Shown piece after piece: positions 56,172-64,000 of a stretch of DNA of 64,000 bases. Origin of the DNA: JAHRAW01 sp965212085 (GTDB lineage Bacteria; Pseudomonadota; Gammaproteobacteria; Arenicellales; Poriferihabitantaceae); assembly GCA_965212085.1 (NCBI GenBank), contig OZ243042.1, forward strand, positions 1,364,001 to 1,428,000. The letters run 5' to 3'. Within the stretch, counting starts at the first letter, position 1; each line of letters starts with the position of its first letter. The translations under genes and the position numbers were made by a program. A model generated the notes under the pieces. It was not told the DNA's origin. It saw only the letters and a list, made by a program, of their open reading frames with translations, and did not search any database.

Positions 56172-56924
56172 TCACAGCACTTCCATCGAATAAATTTCTT
56201 CCAGATTTGCCTGTTCAAGATTCTCCGTTAATCCGTCAAACATTTTATTTCCGTCCTGCAAACCGATAATTTTGTTGCAGTATTCCCTGGCAAGCTGAAC
56301 GTTGTGTATGTTGCATAGTACGGGTATCTTCAACTCGGTTGCGATGGTTTTGATCAGGCTCATAACCTCCCTTGAAATTTTTGGGTCAAGGGCGGAAGTC
56401 GGCTCGTCGAGTAGCAACAGGTTGGGCTCCTGCATCAGCGCGCGCGCAATACCGACGCGCTGGCGCTGCCCGCCGGAAAGCTCGTCGGCGCGCTTGTCAA
56501 CGTGCTCTTGCAAACCCACTCGCTCCAGCAACTCAAGCGCGCGCTGGATGTCTTTTGTGCTGAACATTCTGAAAACGCTTCGCAAGGAGCCCACGTATCC
56601 CAGCCGCCCGGACAGGACGTTGTCCATAACGGACAACCGGTTAATAAGATTGAACTCCTGAAAAATCATGCCGATATGACGGCGCAGGCGGCGCAATTCT
56701 CCGCTGCCAAGTTTTAACACATCAACACCATGCAGCCTGATGGTTCCGGAAGTGGGTTCAAGCAGCCGGTTGATGCACCGAATCAGGGTTGATTTCCCCG
56801 CCCCACTGGGGCCGATGATTGCGAAGAAGTCATGTTCTTCGACCCGGAAACTGATTCCCTTCAGTATTTCCGGGCCGCTTGAATTGTATTTGGCGGTCAG
56901 ATTGCTAACTTCGAGAATGGCCAT
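56172..56924 (-). CDS. phnC: Phosphonate ABC transporter ATP-binding protein
   Basis: 250 residues. Walker A GPSGAGKST near 39, Q-loop, signature LSGGQRQRVGIARAL near 147 and Walker B LLLLDEPTSALD near 169, typical of PhnC. It energises the import of phosphonate-type substrates. It follows phnD after a 128-base gap that holds a strong hairpin (57000-57030). Confidence 0.93.
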   Translation of the reverse strand: MAILEVSNLTAKYNSSGPEILKGISFRVEEHDFFAIIGPSGAGKSTLIRCINRLLEPTSGTIRLHGVDVLKLGSGELRRLRRHIGMIFQEFNLINRLSVMDNVLSGRLGYVGSLRSVFRMFSTKDIQRALELLERVGLQEHVDKRADELSGGQRQRVGIARALMQEPNLLLLDEPTSALDPKISREVMSLIKTIATELKIPVLCNIHNVQLAREYCNKIIGLQDGNKMFDGLTENLEQANLEEIYSMEVL

Positions 56925-56999
56925 TTCAGATCCCTTTTGTGCGATTGTCGAAACAGTCAGACTAACACGCCGGCCAATACAGGCGATTGGCCGCGGGAT

Positions 57000-57030
57000 G
57001 CGTTGCAGGCGGATATTCCGCCTGCAACGC
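57000..57030 (-). promoter_or_regulatory. Intercistronic hairpin between phnD and phnC
   Basis: GCGTTGCAGGCGGA and its exact complement with a TAT loop, 14-base perfect stem. No U-run follows on the minus strand. Hairpins in this place commonly let the binding-protein gene be expressed at a higher level than the rest of the operon by stabilising the mRNA end; that role is inferred. Confidence 0.6.
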
Positions 57031-57052
57031 CCGTTCGCTGAAAAACACCGTA

Positions 57053-58012
57053 TTAATTGTCTTGTTTTTTGCGCGCGTCCTTTGCCTTTTTCAGGGCGCG
57101 AATCACGTCATAATCCGACGACGTCATGGCAACGAACGTGTTTGACTTGACGTTGTTCAGAAACGCCTTGGCCCCGGGCTCGTCCTTCAGGCCGAGGAAA
57201 GTCTCGCGTATGTTGGCCTTGATGTCTTCGCAAAGCGGTTTGCGGTACACAAACGGATCCTGGGGGATGGCGGGCGATGACCAGATCACATTAAAGTCCT
57301 CCAGCTTTACTTCGCCCTTGGTGACGACGTTATCAAACCGGTGGGAAGCAACAAACGCGGCGTCCACTTTGCCCTGATGGACGGCAACGGTGGAAAGTTC
57401 GTGCGACCCGGTGTAGACGGCCTTTTTAAAATAATCATCAAGATCCATGCCAACGACTTCGGAAAAAACCACGCGTGGAACCAGGTTTCCGGACGTGCTG
57501 CCGGGATCCGTAAGCCCAATGAGTTTGCCTTTCAGATCTTTTATGGTTTTCAGACCCGAACCTTTTTTTGAAATCAGAACCCCCTTGTAGCCGGGTCCTT
57601 CTTCCTGGAGGTAGCCCGGTTTTTTTGCGTAGGTTGCGAAGACTTCGATATTTTTATCCTTGCCATTGGCGATCACGTAGGAATAAGGGCCCAGAACTGC
57701 AACATCGACAAACTTGCTGAGCAATCCTTCGACCACCGAAGCGTAGGACGTGGGCATAAAGAATTCAACTTTTTTGCCCGTCAACTCCACCATCCGGTCG
57801 GTCACCGGTTTGTATAACTGAAGTTCCGCCACCGTCTCTTCGGTCGGGATAATGGCAAAGGTCAACGCGTCGGGATTTTCGCAAGACTCGGCCAGGGCAA
57901 CTGAACTTGCGGCAAGGCCAAGGCTGATTGAAGCCGCCGTCGCCATGCCGGCGATCAGCCTTTTTGCGGGTCGTATTACATGAAGTAACGCTATTTCAGG
58001 TTTTGTTTGCAT
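57053..58012 (-). CDS. phnD: Phosphonate-type periplasmic binding protein
   Basis: 319 residues with a signal peptide (a basic start, then TAASISLGLAASSVALAES). The PhnD family shows TFAIIPTEETVAELQLYKPVTD near 52, GPYSYVIANG near 108, and TDPGSTSGNLVPR near 163. It binds the substrate in the periplasm and passes it to the two PhnE permeases. Substrate could be 2-aminoethylphosphonate, hydroxyethylphosphonate, methylphosphonate or phosphite; the sequence alone does not tell. Confidence 0.92.
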   Translation of the reverse strand: MQTKPEIALLHVIRPAKRLIAGMATAASISLGLAASSVALAESCENPDALTFAIIPTEETVAELQLYKPVTDRMVELTGKKVEFFMPTSYASVVEGLLSKFVDVAVLGPYSYVIANGKDKNIEVFATYAKKPGYLQEEGPGYKGVLISKKGSGLKTIKDLKGKLIGLTDPGSTSGNLVPRVVFSEVVGMDLDDYFKKAVYTGSHELSTVAVHQGKVDAAFVASHRFDNVVTKGEVKLEDFNVIWSSPAIPQDPFVYRKPLCEDIKANIRETFLGLKDEPGAKAFLNNVKSNTFVAMTSSDYDVIRALKKAKDARKKQDN

Positions 58013-58051
58013 TTCTCTTATCTCCGGTAATTTTATGTGGTTTGCGTGGTA

Positions 58052-59206
58052 TCACCTTCGCGGTTCGATTGGGTGATTCGTGTTGTCCAAACTGTGAGAT
58101 TGTTCCCGCGCTGTAAATTTTTCCAGAACACGGTCAAACGTGCCGATAAAGTTGCGCCCCCGTTCACCGGCAAACGCCTCGGTCAGGAGTGTTTCCCATT
58201 CCTCGCGTTCAACGCCGTAGCTTGATGCTTCGGTGGCAACGCCCAGGTTGTTAAGAAAATTTTCCAGCTCCGCCACGGCGGCATCAAGGTCGTCGCCAAA
58301 AATCCGCCGGAGATTTTGATCACACTCCGCGTCTTCGCCGGTTACGCTGGCCAAAACCATTGGAAGACTGAAAGAGCAGGCCAAGCCATGGCGAACATTG
58401 TATTTGATGGTGATCGGATAGGAAACCGAATGCGCCAGCGCCGTTTTGGTATTTGAAAAAGCCAATCCTGCGAACAGGCAGGCTTTTGCGACCCGCGTCC
58501 TGAGTTGGATGTTGCCGAGATCATCGGCCAACAACGGCAGGGTCGCGATTATTTCCGTTGCCGCGAATACTGCGTGGTTGGTGGAAACCGGGTTGCTGTT
58601 ACGATTCCACAAACTTTCCAGCGCATGAGACAACGCATCCAGAGCGGTGCTGATGGTCAGATCCTTCGGTATTCCGAGCGTCAGCGCCGGGTCTATGACC
58701 GCGTGTTCCGGATACAGGGCGTGGCGCGCCAAAGAGTATTTTTTCTGCGCCTCCATATCCCATACCGTCGCCCAATGGGTTACTTCGCTGCCGGTCCCGG
58801 CCGTGGTGGGCACGGCTATGATCGGATAAGAAGTCAGGCGCTCCCCGCCTTCGCCCGTTTCAAGAAACCGGCGAACCGGCGCAAAGCCCCGCTTGCCGGA
58901 CGCCAGCACCTTGGCGGCATCAATCACCGAACCACCTCCCAAAGCAACAATAACGGCGCCGTTACCGGCCGCCTCTGCGAACCGCCGGCAGGCGTCCGCC
59001 AGGATCGCAAAATCGGGATTGGGCGTGATGTTATTGATGACGGCTTGGGGCTTGCCCGCCTGCGCCGCCAATTTCCCCCCCAATACATCGAAATGGGGTT
59101 CGCCGTAGGTCACCAGACAATACGGCCGCCCGTTGATGAGTTTGCCGATGCAATCAAACGCACCGACACCAAAATGAACGTGAACCGGGTTTTCAAAACT
59201 CCACAC
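58052..59206 (-). CDS. Fe-dependent alcohol dehydrogenase, possible hydroxyethylphosphonate/phosphonoacetaldehyde oxidoreductase
   Basis: 384 residues from a GTG at 59206 with GGGAG six bases upstream. Group III ADH fold: NAD site ALGGGSVIDAAKVLASG near 90-106, VPTTAGTGSEVT near 133-144, metal ligands in the ALSHALESLW helix and in the YNVRHGLACSFSLP segment. A clade of this family reduces phosphonoacetaldehyde to hydroxyethylphosphonate or does the reverse. Being the first gene of an operon with phnD-phnC-phnE-phnE supports a phosphonate substrate. Other small alcohols are possible. The enzyme that would cleave the C-P bond (PhnX, PhnA, C-P lyase) is not in the window. Confidence 0.7.
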   Translation of the reverse strand: MWSFENPVHVHFGVGAFDCIGKLINGRPYCLVTYGEPHFDVLGGKLAAQAGKPQAVINNITPNPDFAILADACRRFAEAAGNGAVIVALGGGSVIDAAKVLASGKRGFAPVRRFLETGEGGERLTSYPIIAVPTTAGTGSEVTHWATVWDMEAQKKYSLARHALYPEHAVIDPALTLGIPKDLTISTALDALSHALESLWNRNSNPVSTNHAVFAATEIIATLPLLADDLGNIQLRTRVAKACLFAGLAFSNTKTALAHSVSYPITIKYNVRHGLACSFSLPMVLASVTGEDAECDQNLRRIFGDDLDAAVAELENFLNNLGVATEASSYGVEREEWETLLTEAFAGERGRNFIGTFDRVLEKFTAREQSHSLDNTNHPIEPRR

Positions 59207-59279
59207 AGACTTCTCCCGAAACTGAACCGCCTGTTGCTCAAAAAAAGACTTGTTGTGTCAATGATTCCAGATGAATTAT

Positions 59280-59292
59280 CATTTGACAAATG
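59280..59292. promoter_or_regulatory. Palindromic operator between the phosphonate operon and its LysR regulator
   Basis: CATTTGACAAATG, perfect 6-base arms around one base, inside the longer AT-rich dyad ATTATCATTTG/CAAATGTATAAT. It contains the T-N11-A form common for LysR proteins and lies in the 118-base divergent gap, 33 bases from the regulator start and 74 from the operon start. Confidence 0.6.
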
Positions 59293-59324
59293 TATAATAT
59301 GAATAGTTTTTATTGATATAGTAA

Positions 59325-60230
59325 ATGATTCGCTCCCAACTTCGCTCATTCCACGCGGTTGCCCGTGAAGGCGGGTTCACCGCTGCGGCGCGCGCAATCA
59401 ACGTCGGCCAGCCCACCGTCTCCACCCAGGTCAAGGCCCTGGAGGACCGCTACGGGGTATCGTTGTTTCACCGGCGCGGGCACAAGGTGCAACTTTCCGA
59501 TTGTGGATTTTCTCTGTTCAGGATCACCCAAAGAATCTTCAGGCTTGAAGATGAGGCACACGAACTCCTGAACAGTTACGGTGGTTTGATGACCGGCACG
59601 TTGAAAGTGGGCGCCGTCGGGCCCTACCACGCAACCGCCATGCTGGCTCGATTCAACCAAAACTACCCCGGGATAAAACTCTCCGTGACCCTCGGAAATT
59701 CCATGGAAATGGTTGACCGGTTGCTCGATTATTCCGTTGACGTTGCGGTGCTTGCCCACACCGCCGAGGACCCGGCCATTCACGCCCACCCATTCAGCCG
59801 CCATCCCGTTGTCGTAATCGTCAACAAATCCCACCCGTTTGCCGGGCGCAAGCATATCAAACTCGCGGAACTGCACGGCCAGTGTTTTGTCCACCGCGAA
59901 ACCGGCTCAACCACCCGGCTTGCTTTTGAAAACGCCCTGGAACAGTCCGGTGTGGTCATTGACACCGTGATCGAAATGGGAAGCCGTGAAGCCGTGTGGC
60001 TGGCCGTCGCCCAGGGAATAGGGCTCGGCGTAGTTTCCGACATTGAGTTTAATCCGCACCCCAATCTTGAGACCGTAAAAGTATCCGACGCGAAAATTTA
60101 TACCACGGCGCACGTCGCATGTCTGGAGGACCGCAAGGACTCAAAAATGATCAAAACATTTTTTGAAATTGCCCGGAACATAAAACAAAACGACAAAATC
60201 GCCGTCACCGGCGGCTCCCCGGGCGACTGA
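59325..60230 (+). CDS. LysR-family regulator of the phosphonate operon
   Basis: 301 residues. The helix-turn-helix is GFTAAARAINVGQPTVSTQVKAL at 16-38; the rest is a periplasmic-binding-protein fold. It is divergent from the dehydrogenase-phnDCEE operon with a palindrome between them, so it most likely activates that operon in response to a phosphonate or its oxidation product. A late segment (EMGSREAVWLAVAQGIGLGVV) lines the effector pocket in relatives. Confidence 0.85.
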   Translation: MIRSQLRSFHAVAREGGFTAAARAINVGQPTVSTQVKALEDRYGVSLFHRRGHKVQLSDCGFSLFRITQRIFRLEDEAHELLNSYGGLMTGTLKVGAVGPYHATAMLARFNQNYPGIKLSVTLGNSMEMVDRLLDYSVDVAVLAHTAEDPAIHAHPFSRHPVVVIVNKSHPFAGRKHIKLAELHGQCFVHRETGSTTRLAFENALEQSGVVIDTVIEMGSREAVWLAVAQGIGLGVVSDIEFNPHPNLETVKVSDAKIYTTAHVACLEDRKDSKMIKTFFEIARNIKQNDKIAVTGGSPGD

Positions 60231-60289
60231 CAGCCGCCCCTGTTCCGGGAGTGTTTCGGTCATGCGGCCGGTTTGGTTTCCGAGAATGC

Positions 60290-61783
60290 TTACAAAAACA
60301 AAATAACACACCCCAACCCAACCCCGCCCAGCACCACGGTGTACGGCAGCGCCATCCACACCATGTTGCCGTAGGACAGGCGGATCAGCGGCGCGAGTGA
60401 GGAGGTTAGCAGGAACAGGAACGCCGCCTGGCCGTTGGGGGTGGCGACGCTTGGCAGGTTGGTGCCGGTGTTGATGGCGATGGCGAGTTTGTCGAGGTGG
60501 GCGCGGGAAATGGCGCCGCTGTCGTAGGCTTCCCTGACTTCGTTGATGTACACCGTGGCGACGAACACGTTGTCGCTGATCATGGACAGGACGCCGTTGG
60601 CGATGAAGAAAATCGCCGGCTGGGATTGTACGGGCATGGCCAGGGCGCCGTCTATGATGGGGCTGAACAGGTGGGCGTCGTGGATCATGGCGACGATGAC
60701 GAAGAACACCACCAGGAGCGCGGTGAAGGGCAGCGCTTCTTCAAAGGCGTGGCCGATCTGGCGCTCTTCGGTGATGCCGGTGAGCGCGGTTTGCAGGACG
60801 ATGATGGCGAGGCCGATGAGGCCCACCGGCGCGAGGTGAAAGGCCAGCGCGATGATGAGGAAACCGCCGGCCACCGCCTGCATTTTGATGTCGTACATTT
60901 CCGCGCCGCTGCGCGTTTTGTCCTGATCCTCGGAGTATTGTTCAAGGATGGCGCGAACGTCGTCGGGCAGCGTGGTGCCGAAGCCGAACCATTTGACTTT
61001 TTCCAGCAGCCAGCAGGTGCACAATCCGCACACCAGCACCGGCATGGTGATCGGCACCATCTTCCAAAAGAACTCCATGAACTCCCATTCCATCTTGGCG
61101 GCGATCAGCAGGTTTTGCGGCTCGCCCACCAGGGTGCACACGCCGCCGAGCGCGGTGCCGACCGCGCCGTGCATGACCAGGCTGCGCAAAAATTTGCGGA
61201 ACTGGCTCAAGGATTCTCCGCCGAGTTCCTCGCGGTCGAGGACGCCGGAGTGGTCAATGTCGGTGTCGGCGGACTGGATGCGGTGATAGACCCCGTAAAA
61301 ACCCACCGCCACGCTGATCAACACCGCGGTCACGGTCAGGGCGTCGAGGAAGGCGGACAGGAACGCCGAGAGAAAACAGAACAACAACGAAAGTATTCCC
61401 TTTGATTTGATCTTCACGAACACCTTGCTGAAGATAAACATCAGCAGCGGTTTCATGAAATAGATGCCCGCCACCATGAACACCAAGAGCAGGATCACTT
61501 CAAGGTTGGACTGAATTTCCTGGTACACCGAGGCCGGCCCGGTCATGCCCATGAGCACGATCTCAAGGGCGATGATGCCGCCGGCCTGTAGCGGATAGCA
61601 CTTGAGCGCCATGGCCAGCGTGAAGATGAACTCGCCGATGATCACCCAGCCGGTGATGAACGGGCCGGCGACCAGCAGCAGCACCGGGTTGAGCAGCAAA
61701 AAGGCGAGGATGATTTTCTTGTACCACTCCGGGCTGTGGCCGAGGAAGCGGTGATAGGCGATGCTCAGGGTTGATGATTTCAT
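60290..61783 (-). CDS. nhaB: Na+/H+ antiporter NhaB
   Basis: 497 residues (E. coli NhaB 513) with about 12 membrane helices. Family segments: LSAFLDALTVTAVLISVAVGFYGVYHR with the key Asp near 145-148 and DNVFVATVYINEVREAY near 385 including the second conserved Asp. It exchanges Na+ for H+ at the inner membrane and suits a saline habitat. Its position, 45 bases after creatinase on the same strand, suggests cotranscription and possibly coupling to a sodium-driven uptake of creatine. Confidence 0.93.
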   Translation of the reverse strand: MKSSTLSIAYHRFLGHSPEWYKKIILAFLLLNPVLLLVAGPFITGWVIIGEFIFTLAMALKCYPLQAGGIIALEIVLMGMTGPASVYQEIQSNLEVILLLVFMVAGIYFMKPLLMFIFSKVFVKIKSKGILSLLFCFLSAFLSAFLDALTVTAVLISVAVGFYGVYHRIQSADTDIDHSGVLDREELGGESLSQFRKFLRSLVMHGAVGTALGGVCTLVGEPQNLLIAAKMEWEFMEFFWKMVPITMPVLVCGLCTCWLLEKVKWFGFGTTLPDDVRAILEQYSEDQDKTRSGAEMYDIKMQAVAGGFLIIALAFHLAPVGLIGLAIIVLQTALTGITEERQIGHAFEEALPFTALLVVFFVIVAMIHDAHLFSPIIDGALAMPVQSQPAIFFIANGVLSMISDNVFVATVYINEVREAYDSGAISRAHLDKLAIAINTGTNLPSVATPNGQAAFLFLLTSSLAPLIRLSYGNMVWMALPYTVVLGGVGLGCVILFL

Positions 61784-61828
61784 TGTTTGGCTCGTTGATG
61801 GGTTCTTTGAGGTTTTTTTCAGAAGCGC

Positions 61829-63061
61829 TCAGGCCGGCGCGCCGATGATGTTGTGCGCCGGGCCGTAGGGAAACGCGGTGATGTTGCGGTGGCCGTCTGC
61901 GGTCACCACCAGCACGTCATGCTCGCGGTAGCCGCCGGCGCCGGGCATGCCTTCGGGGATGAGGATCATCGGCTCCATGGACAGCACCATGTTGGGCTCC
62001 AGCACCGTCTCAATGTCTTCGCGCAACTCAAGCCCCGCTTCGCGGCCATAGTAGTGGCACACTATGCCGAAAGAATGACCGTAGCCGAAAGTCCGGTACT
62101 GCAACAAATCGTATTCCTCGTAAATTTCGTTGAGTTCCCGGGCGATGTCGCAGCAGCGCGCGCCGGGTTTAATCAGCGCCTTGCCGGCGTCGTGAACCCG
62201 GCAGTTGATTTCCCACAAGCGCAGGTTCTCGTCGGTGGCGGACTGGCAGAACAGGGTTCGTTCCAGCGCCACATAATAGCCCGCCACCATGGGGAAACAG
62301 TTCAGGCTCAGGGGATCGCCGCTCTCCAGCCGCCGCGAAGTAACCGGGTTGTGGGCGCCGTCGGTGTTGGGGCCCGACTGCACCCAGGTCCAGGTGTCCC
62401 GAAGTTCGGCGTGGGGCCAGGTGGCGGCGATCTCGCGCACCATGGTCTGCGTGGAATGTAACGCGATCTCGTGTTCGCCGACCCCCGGCGCGACCATCTC
62501 GACGCAGGCGGCGCCGCCGAGATCGGCGATGGCAGCCATTCGGGTCATGAGTGCGACTTCCGCGTCCGACTTGACCATGCGCAACGCCATGGCCGCCGGG
62601 GCGATGTCTTTGAATTGGCAGTTGGGCAGCGCCGCTTTCAGTTTGTCGAGGTTTTGCGCGTTGATGTGGTCGAGTTCAACGCCCACCACGCGGCCGTCTT
62701 TAATCAGTTTTTGCACCGCGCGAAAGTAGTTGTCGCGCCGCCAGTCGGTGTAGATTAAGTTCTCCCCAAAGCCCCGCCGCCACGGCTGCCCGCCGTCCAC
62801 CTGCGCTGCAATCAGGGTGTTGGATTTTTCATCCACCACCACGCCATAGAAGCGCCCGAACGAGCAATACATGAAGTCGGCGTAGTAGTTGATGTTGTGA
62901 TTGGAAGTGAACAGCGCCACGTCCACCCCCTGCGCCTCCATCGCCCCGCGCAATTTGGCCAAGCGGCCTTCCATCTCGGCGGTGGAAAAGGTCGGCGGCG
63001 CTTTCTCGCCGTTGGGAAACTCAAGCAAGTCGGGCAGGGTCGTGGTGTTCATGGTGGTCAT
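61829..63061 (-). CDS. Creatinase (creatine amidinohydrolase)
   Basis: 410 residues (P. putida creatinase about 403), aligned along its length from memory of that enzyme. The pita-bread M24 fold is intact but lacks the metal ligands of aminopeptidases. The catalytic set known from P. putida (Arg64, His232, Glu262, Arg335, Glu358) is all present at Arg70, His237 (GAHNP), Glu267 (ALERTL), Arg340 (YYGR) and Glu363 (SMEPM). It hydrolyses creatine to sarcosine and urea. An M24 dipeptidase or DddP-type lyase would keep metal ligands instead. Upstream of nhaB and divergent from the threonine aldolase. The first Met or Met4 may be the start. Confidence 0.93.
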   Translation of the reverse strand: MTTMNTTTLPDLLEFPNGEKAPPTFSTAEMEGRLAKLRGAMEAQGVDVALFTSNHNINYYADFMYCSFGRFYGVVVDEKSNTLIAAQVDGGQPWRRGFGENLIYTDWRRDNYFRAVQKLIKDGRVVGVELDHINAQNLDKLKAALPNCQFKDIAPAAMALRMVKSDAEVALMTRMAAIADLGGAACVEMVAPGVGEHEIALHSTQTMVREIAATWPHAELRDTWTWVQSGPNTDGAHNPVTSRRLESGDPLSLNCFPMVAGYYVALERTLFCQSATDENLRLWEINCRVHDAGKALIKPGARCCDIARELNEIYEEYDLLQYRTFGYGHSFGIVCHYYGREAGLELREDIETVLEPNMVLSMEPMILIPEGMPGAGGYREHDVLVVTADGHRNITAFPYGPAHNIIGAPA

Positions 63062-63240
63062 AATAAAGTGGGCCGGATGGCCGTTGGTGGTATGAAAGAT
63101 GCCGGAACCGGTGTGGGATAGTTTATATCCCGAATCACTGTCGGATACAATTAGCCCACGAACATTACTTTGGCATTATACCGGCCTGCCGCCCAACCCC
63201 GTGACCATTGAACGTGACCACTGAAACAACGCCAGCCCCC

Positions 63241-64000
63241 ATGATAGACCTGCGCAGCGACACCGTGACCACCCCCGGCGACGCCATGCGCCGGGTCATG
63301 GCCGCCGCCGAGGTGGGCGATGACGTGTACGACGAAGACCCGACGGTCAAGCGGCTGGAGCGCAAACTCGCGGAAATGGCCGGCCAGGAAGCCGGGCTGT
63401 TTTTTCCCTCCGGCACCCAGAGCAATTTGGTGGCGTTGTTGAGCCACTGCCAGCGGGGCGATGAGTATATCGTCGCCCAGGACGCGCACACCTACCGCTA
63501 TGAAGCGGGCGGCGCCGCGGTGCTCGGCAGCATCCAGCCGCAGCCGCTGGAATGTGAAGCGGACGGCACCATGAACCTCGGCAAAGTCGCGGCGGCCATC
63601 AAGGCGGATGATTTTCATTTTGCCAGAACCCGGCTGCTGGCGCTTGAAAACACCATCGGCGGCAAGGTCCTGCCGGCGGATTACCTGGAACGCGCCGGCG
63701 CGCTGGCGCGGGACAACAATCTCGGCTTTCACCTCGACGGCGCGCGCGCCTTCAACGCCGCGGTGGCGCTGGGGGTGGAAGTGGCGGAGATTACCCAACG
63801 CTTCGATTCGGTTTCCATCTGCCTGTCCAAGGGCCTGGGCGCGCCGGTCGGCTCGCTACTGTGCGCTGACGGCGAGCTCATCAACCGCGCCCGCCGCTGG
63901 CGCAAAATGGTCGGCGGCGGCATGCGCCAGGTGGGCGTACTCGCCGCCGCCGGCATTTACGCCCTGGACCACAACGTCGAACGTCTGCGGGAAGACCACG
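63241..64000 (+). CDS. ltaE: Low-specificity L-threonine aldolase, 3' end cut by the window
   Basis: First 253 residues. The opening MIDLRSDTVTTPGDAMRRVM and VGDDVYDEDPTVKRLE match LtaE; FFPSGTQSNLVALL lies near 60 and the PLP lysine in SVSICLSKGLGAPVGS near 199. It splits threonine or allothreonine into glycine and acetaldehyde. The gene runs off the right edge. A GTG nine codons earlier (63214) is the alternative start. It is divergent from creatinase with a 179-base gap in which I see no gene. Confidence 0.93.
   Translation, partial: MIDLRSDTVTTPGDAMRRVMAAAEVGDDVYDEDPTVKRLERKLAEMAGQEAGLFFPSGTQSNLVALLSHCQRGDEYIVAQDAHTYRYEAGGAAVLGSIQPQPLECEADGTMNLGKVAAAIKADDFHFARTRLLALENTIGGKVLPADYLERAGALARDNNLGFHLDGARAFNAAVALGVEVAEITQRFDSVSICLSKGLGAPVGSLLCADGELINRARRWRKMVGGGMRQVGVLAAAGIYALDHNVERLREDH

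Noticed and set aside
61829..63061. DMSP lyase DddP or Xaa-Pro dipeptidase for the M24-type protein.
   Set aside because: It carries the creatinase catalytic set including GAHNP, YYGR and SMEPM, and near full-length resemblance to P. putida creatinase.
1..64000. CRISPR array, cas genes, prophage structural genes, rRNA operon.
   Set aside because: No regularly spaced repeats of suitable length and no such genes were seen.

Overview
The window is about 62% GC, with three clearly AT-richer tracts. It looks like a marine or host-associated member of the Gammaproteobacteria. The evidence is gene order: uvrC-pgsA-tRNA-Gly then tRNA-Cys-tRNA-Leu, rlmE-ftsH-glmM, a pcm-like gene next to tolC, LPS genes, MetA and NhaB. 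Some genes (the corrinoid C1 operon, EF-P, DUF3726) resemble those of marine Alphaproteobacteria, so the class assignment is probable rather than certain.

Layout. 1-5397 (minus): a corrinoid/tetrahydrofolate one-carbon operon (corrinoid protein, DUF1638, small 'virulence factor' family protein, MTHFR C-terminal-domain protein, MTHFR, methyl-THF:corrinoid methyltransferase, GFA protein, corrinoid activator running off the left edge). 5568-12332: a phosphoribosyltransferase and a tRNA array broken by a 5.2-kb island with a BcgI-like restriction-modification pair and a HipBA toxin-antitoxin module. 12426-18443: uvrC, a family-5-like UDG, efp, DUF3726 plus an unknown partner, and the RNase P RNA. 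18506-24934: a DUF1127 protein with a 28-residue membrane peptide, a GcvA-type regulator, LPS and lipid A genes, two arsenosugar-type glycosyltransferases, argG. 24941-27901: a KTSC-domain protein and an IS1595-family element with passenger genes, sitting between divergent argG and argF. 29108-31611: a surface autotransporter interrupted by a 13-C tract. 31700-43622: DegT aminotransferase, PPTase, ilvA, pcm-like, tolC, glmM, ftsH, rlmE, an MFS transporter. 43638-48898: a very AT-rich modular island (HicBA, membrane proteins, TerB-DnaJ protein, zinc-ribbon membrane protein, HEPN-like protein, transposase relics). 48910-54436: metA, a P-loop ATPase, uppP, a MidA-type methyltransferase, a pteridine reductase-like SDR, a UDG-superfamily protein. 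54463-60230: phosphonate-type ABC transporter with an Fe-dependent alcohol dehydrogenase and a divergent LysR regulator. 60290-64000: nhaB, creatinase and the start of a threonine aldolase.

Functional picture. Several loci point to use of small methylated or phosphorylated organics: corrinoid-dependent methyl transfer to THF, creatine hydrolysis to sarcosine and urea, and phosphonate uptake. The mobile tracts share a theme. Relics of IS1595-family transposases, REP-like palindromes and short tandem repeats recur at gene and module borders. The strongest candidates for something undescribed are the phase-variable autotransporter with repeats built into its coding frame, and the 43.6-48.9 kb island whose HEPN-like, TerB-DnaJ and zinc-ribbon genes could form a stress or phage-response module.
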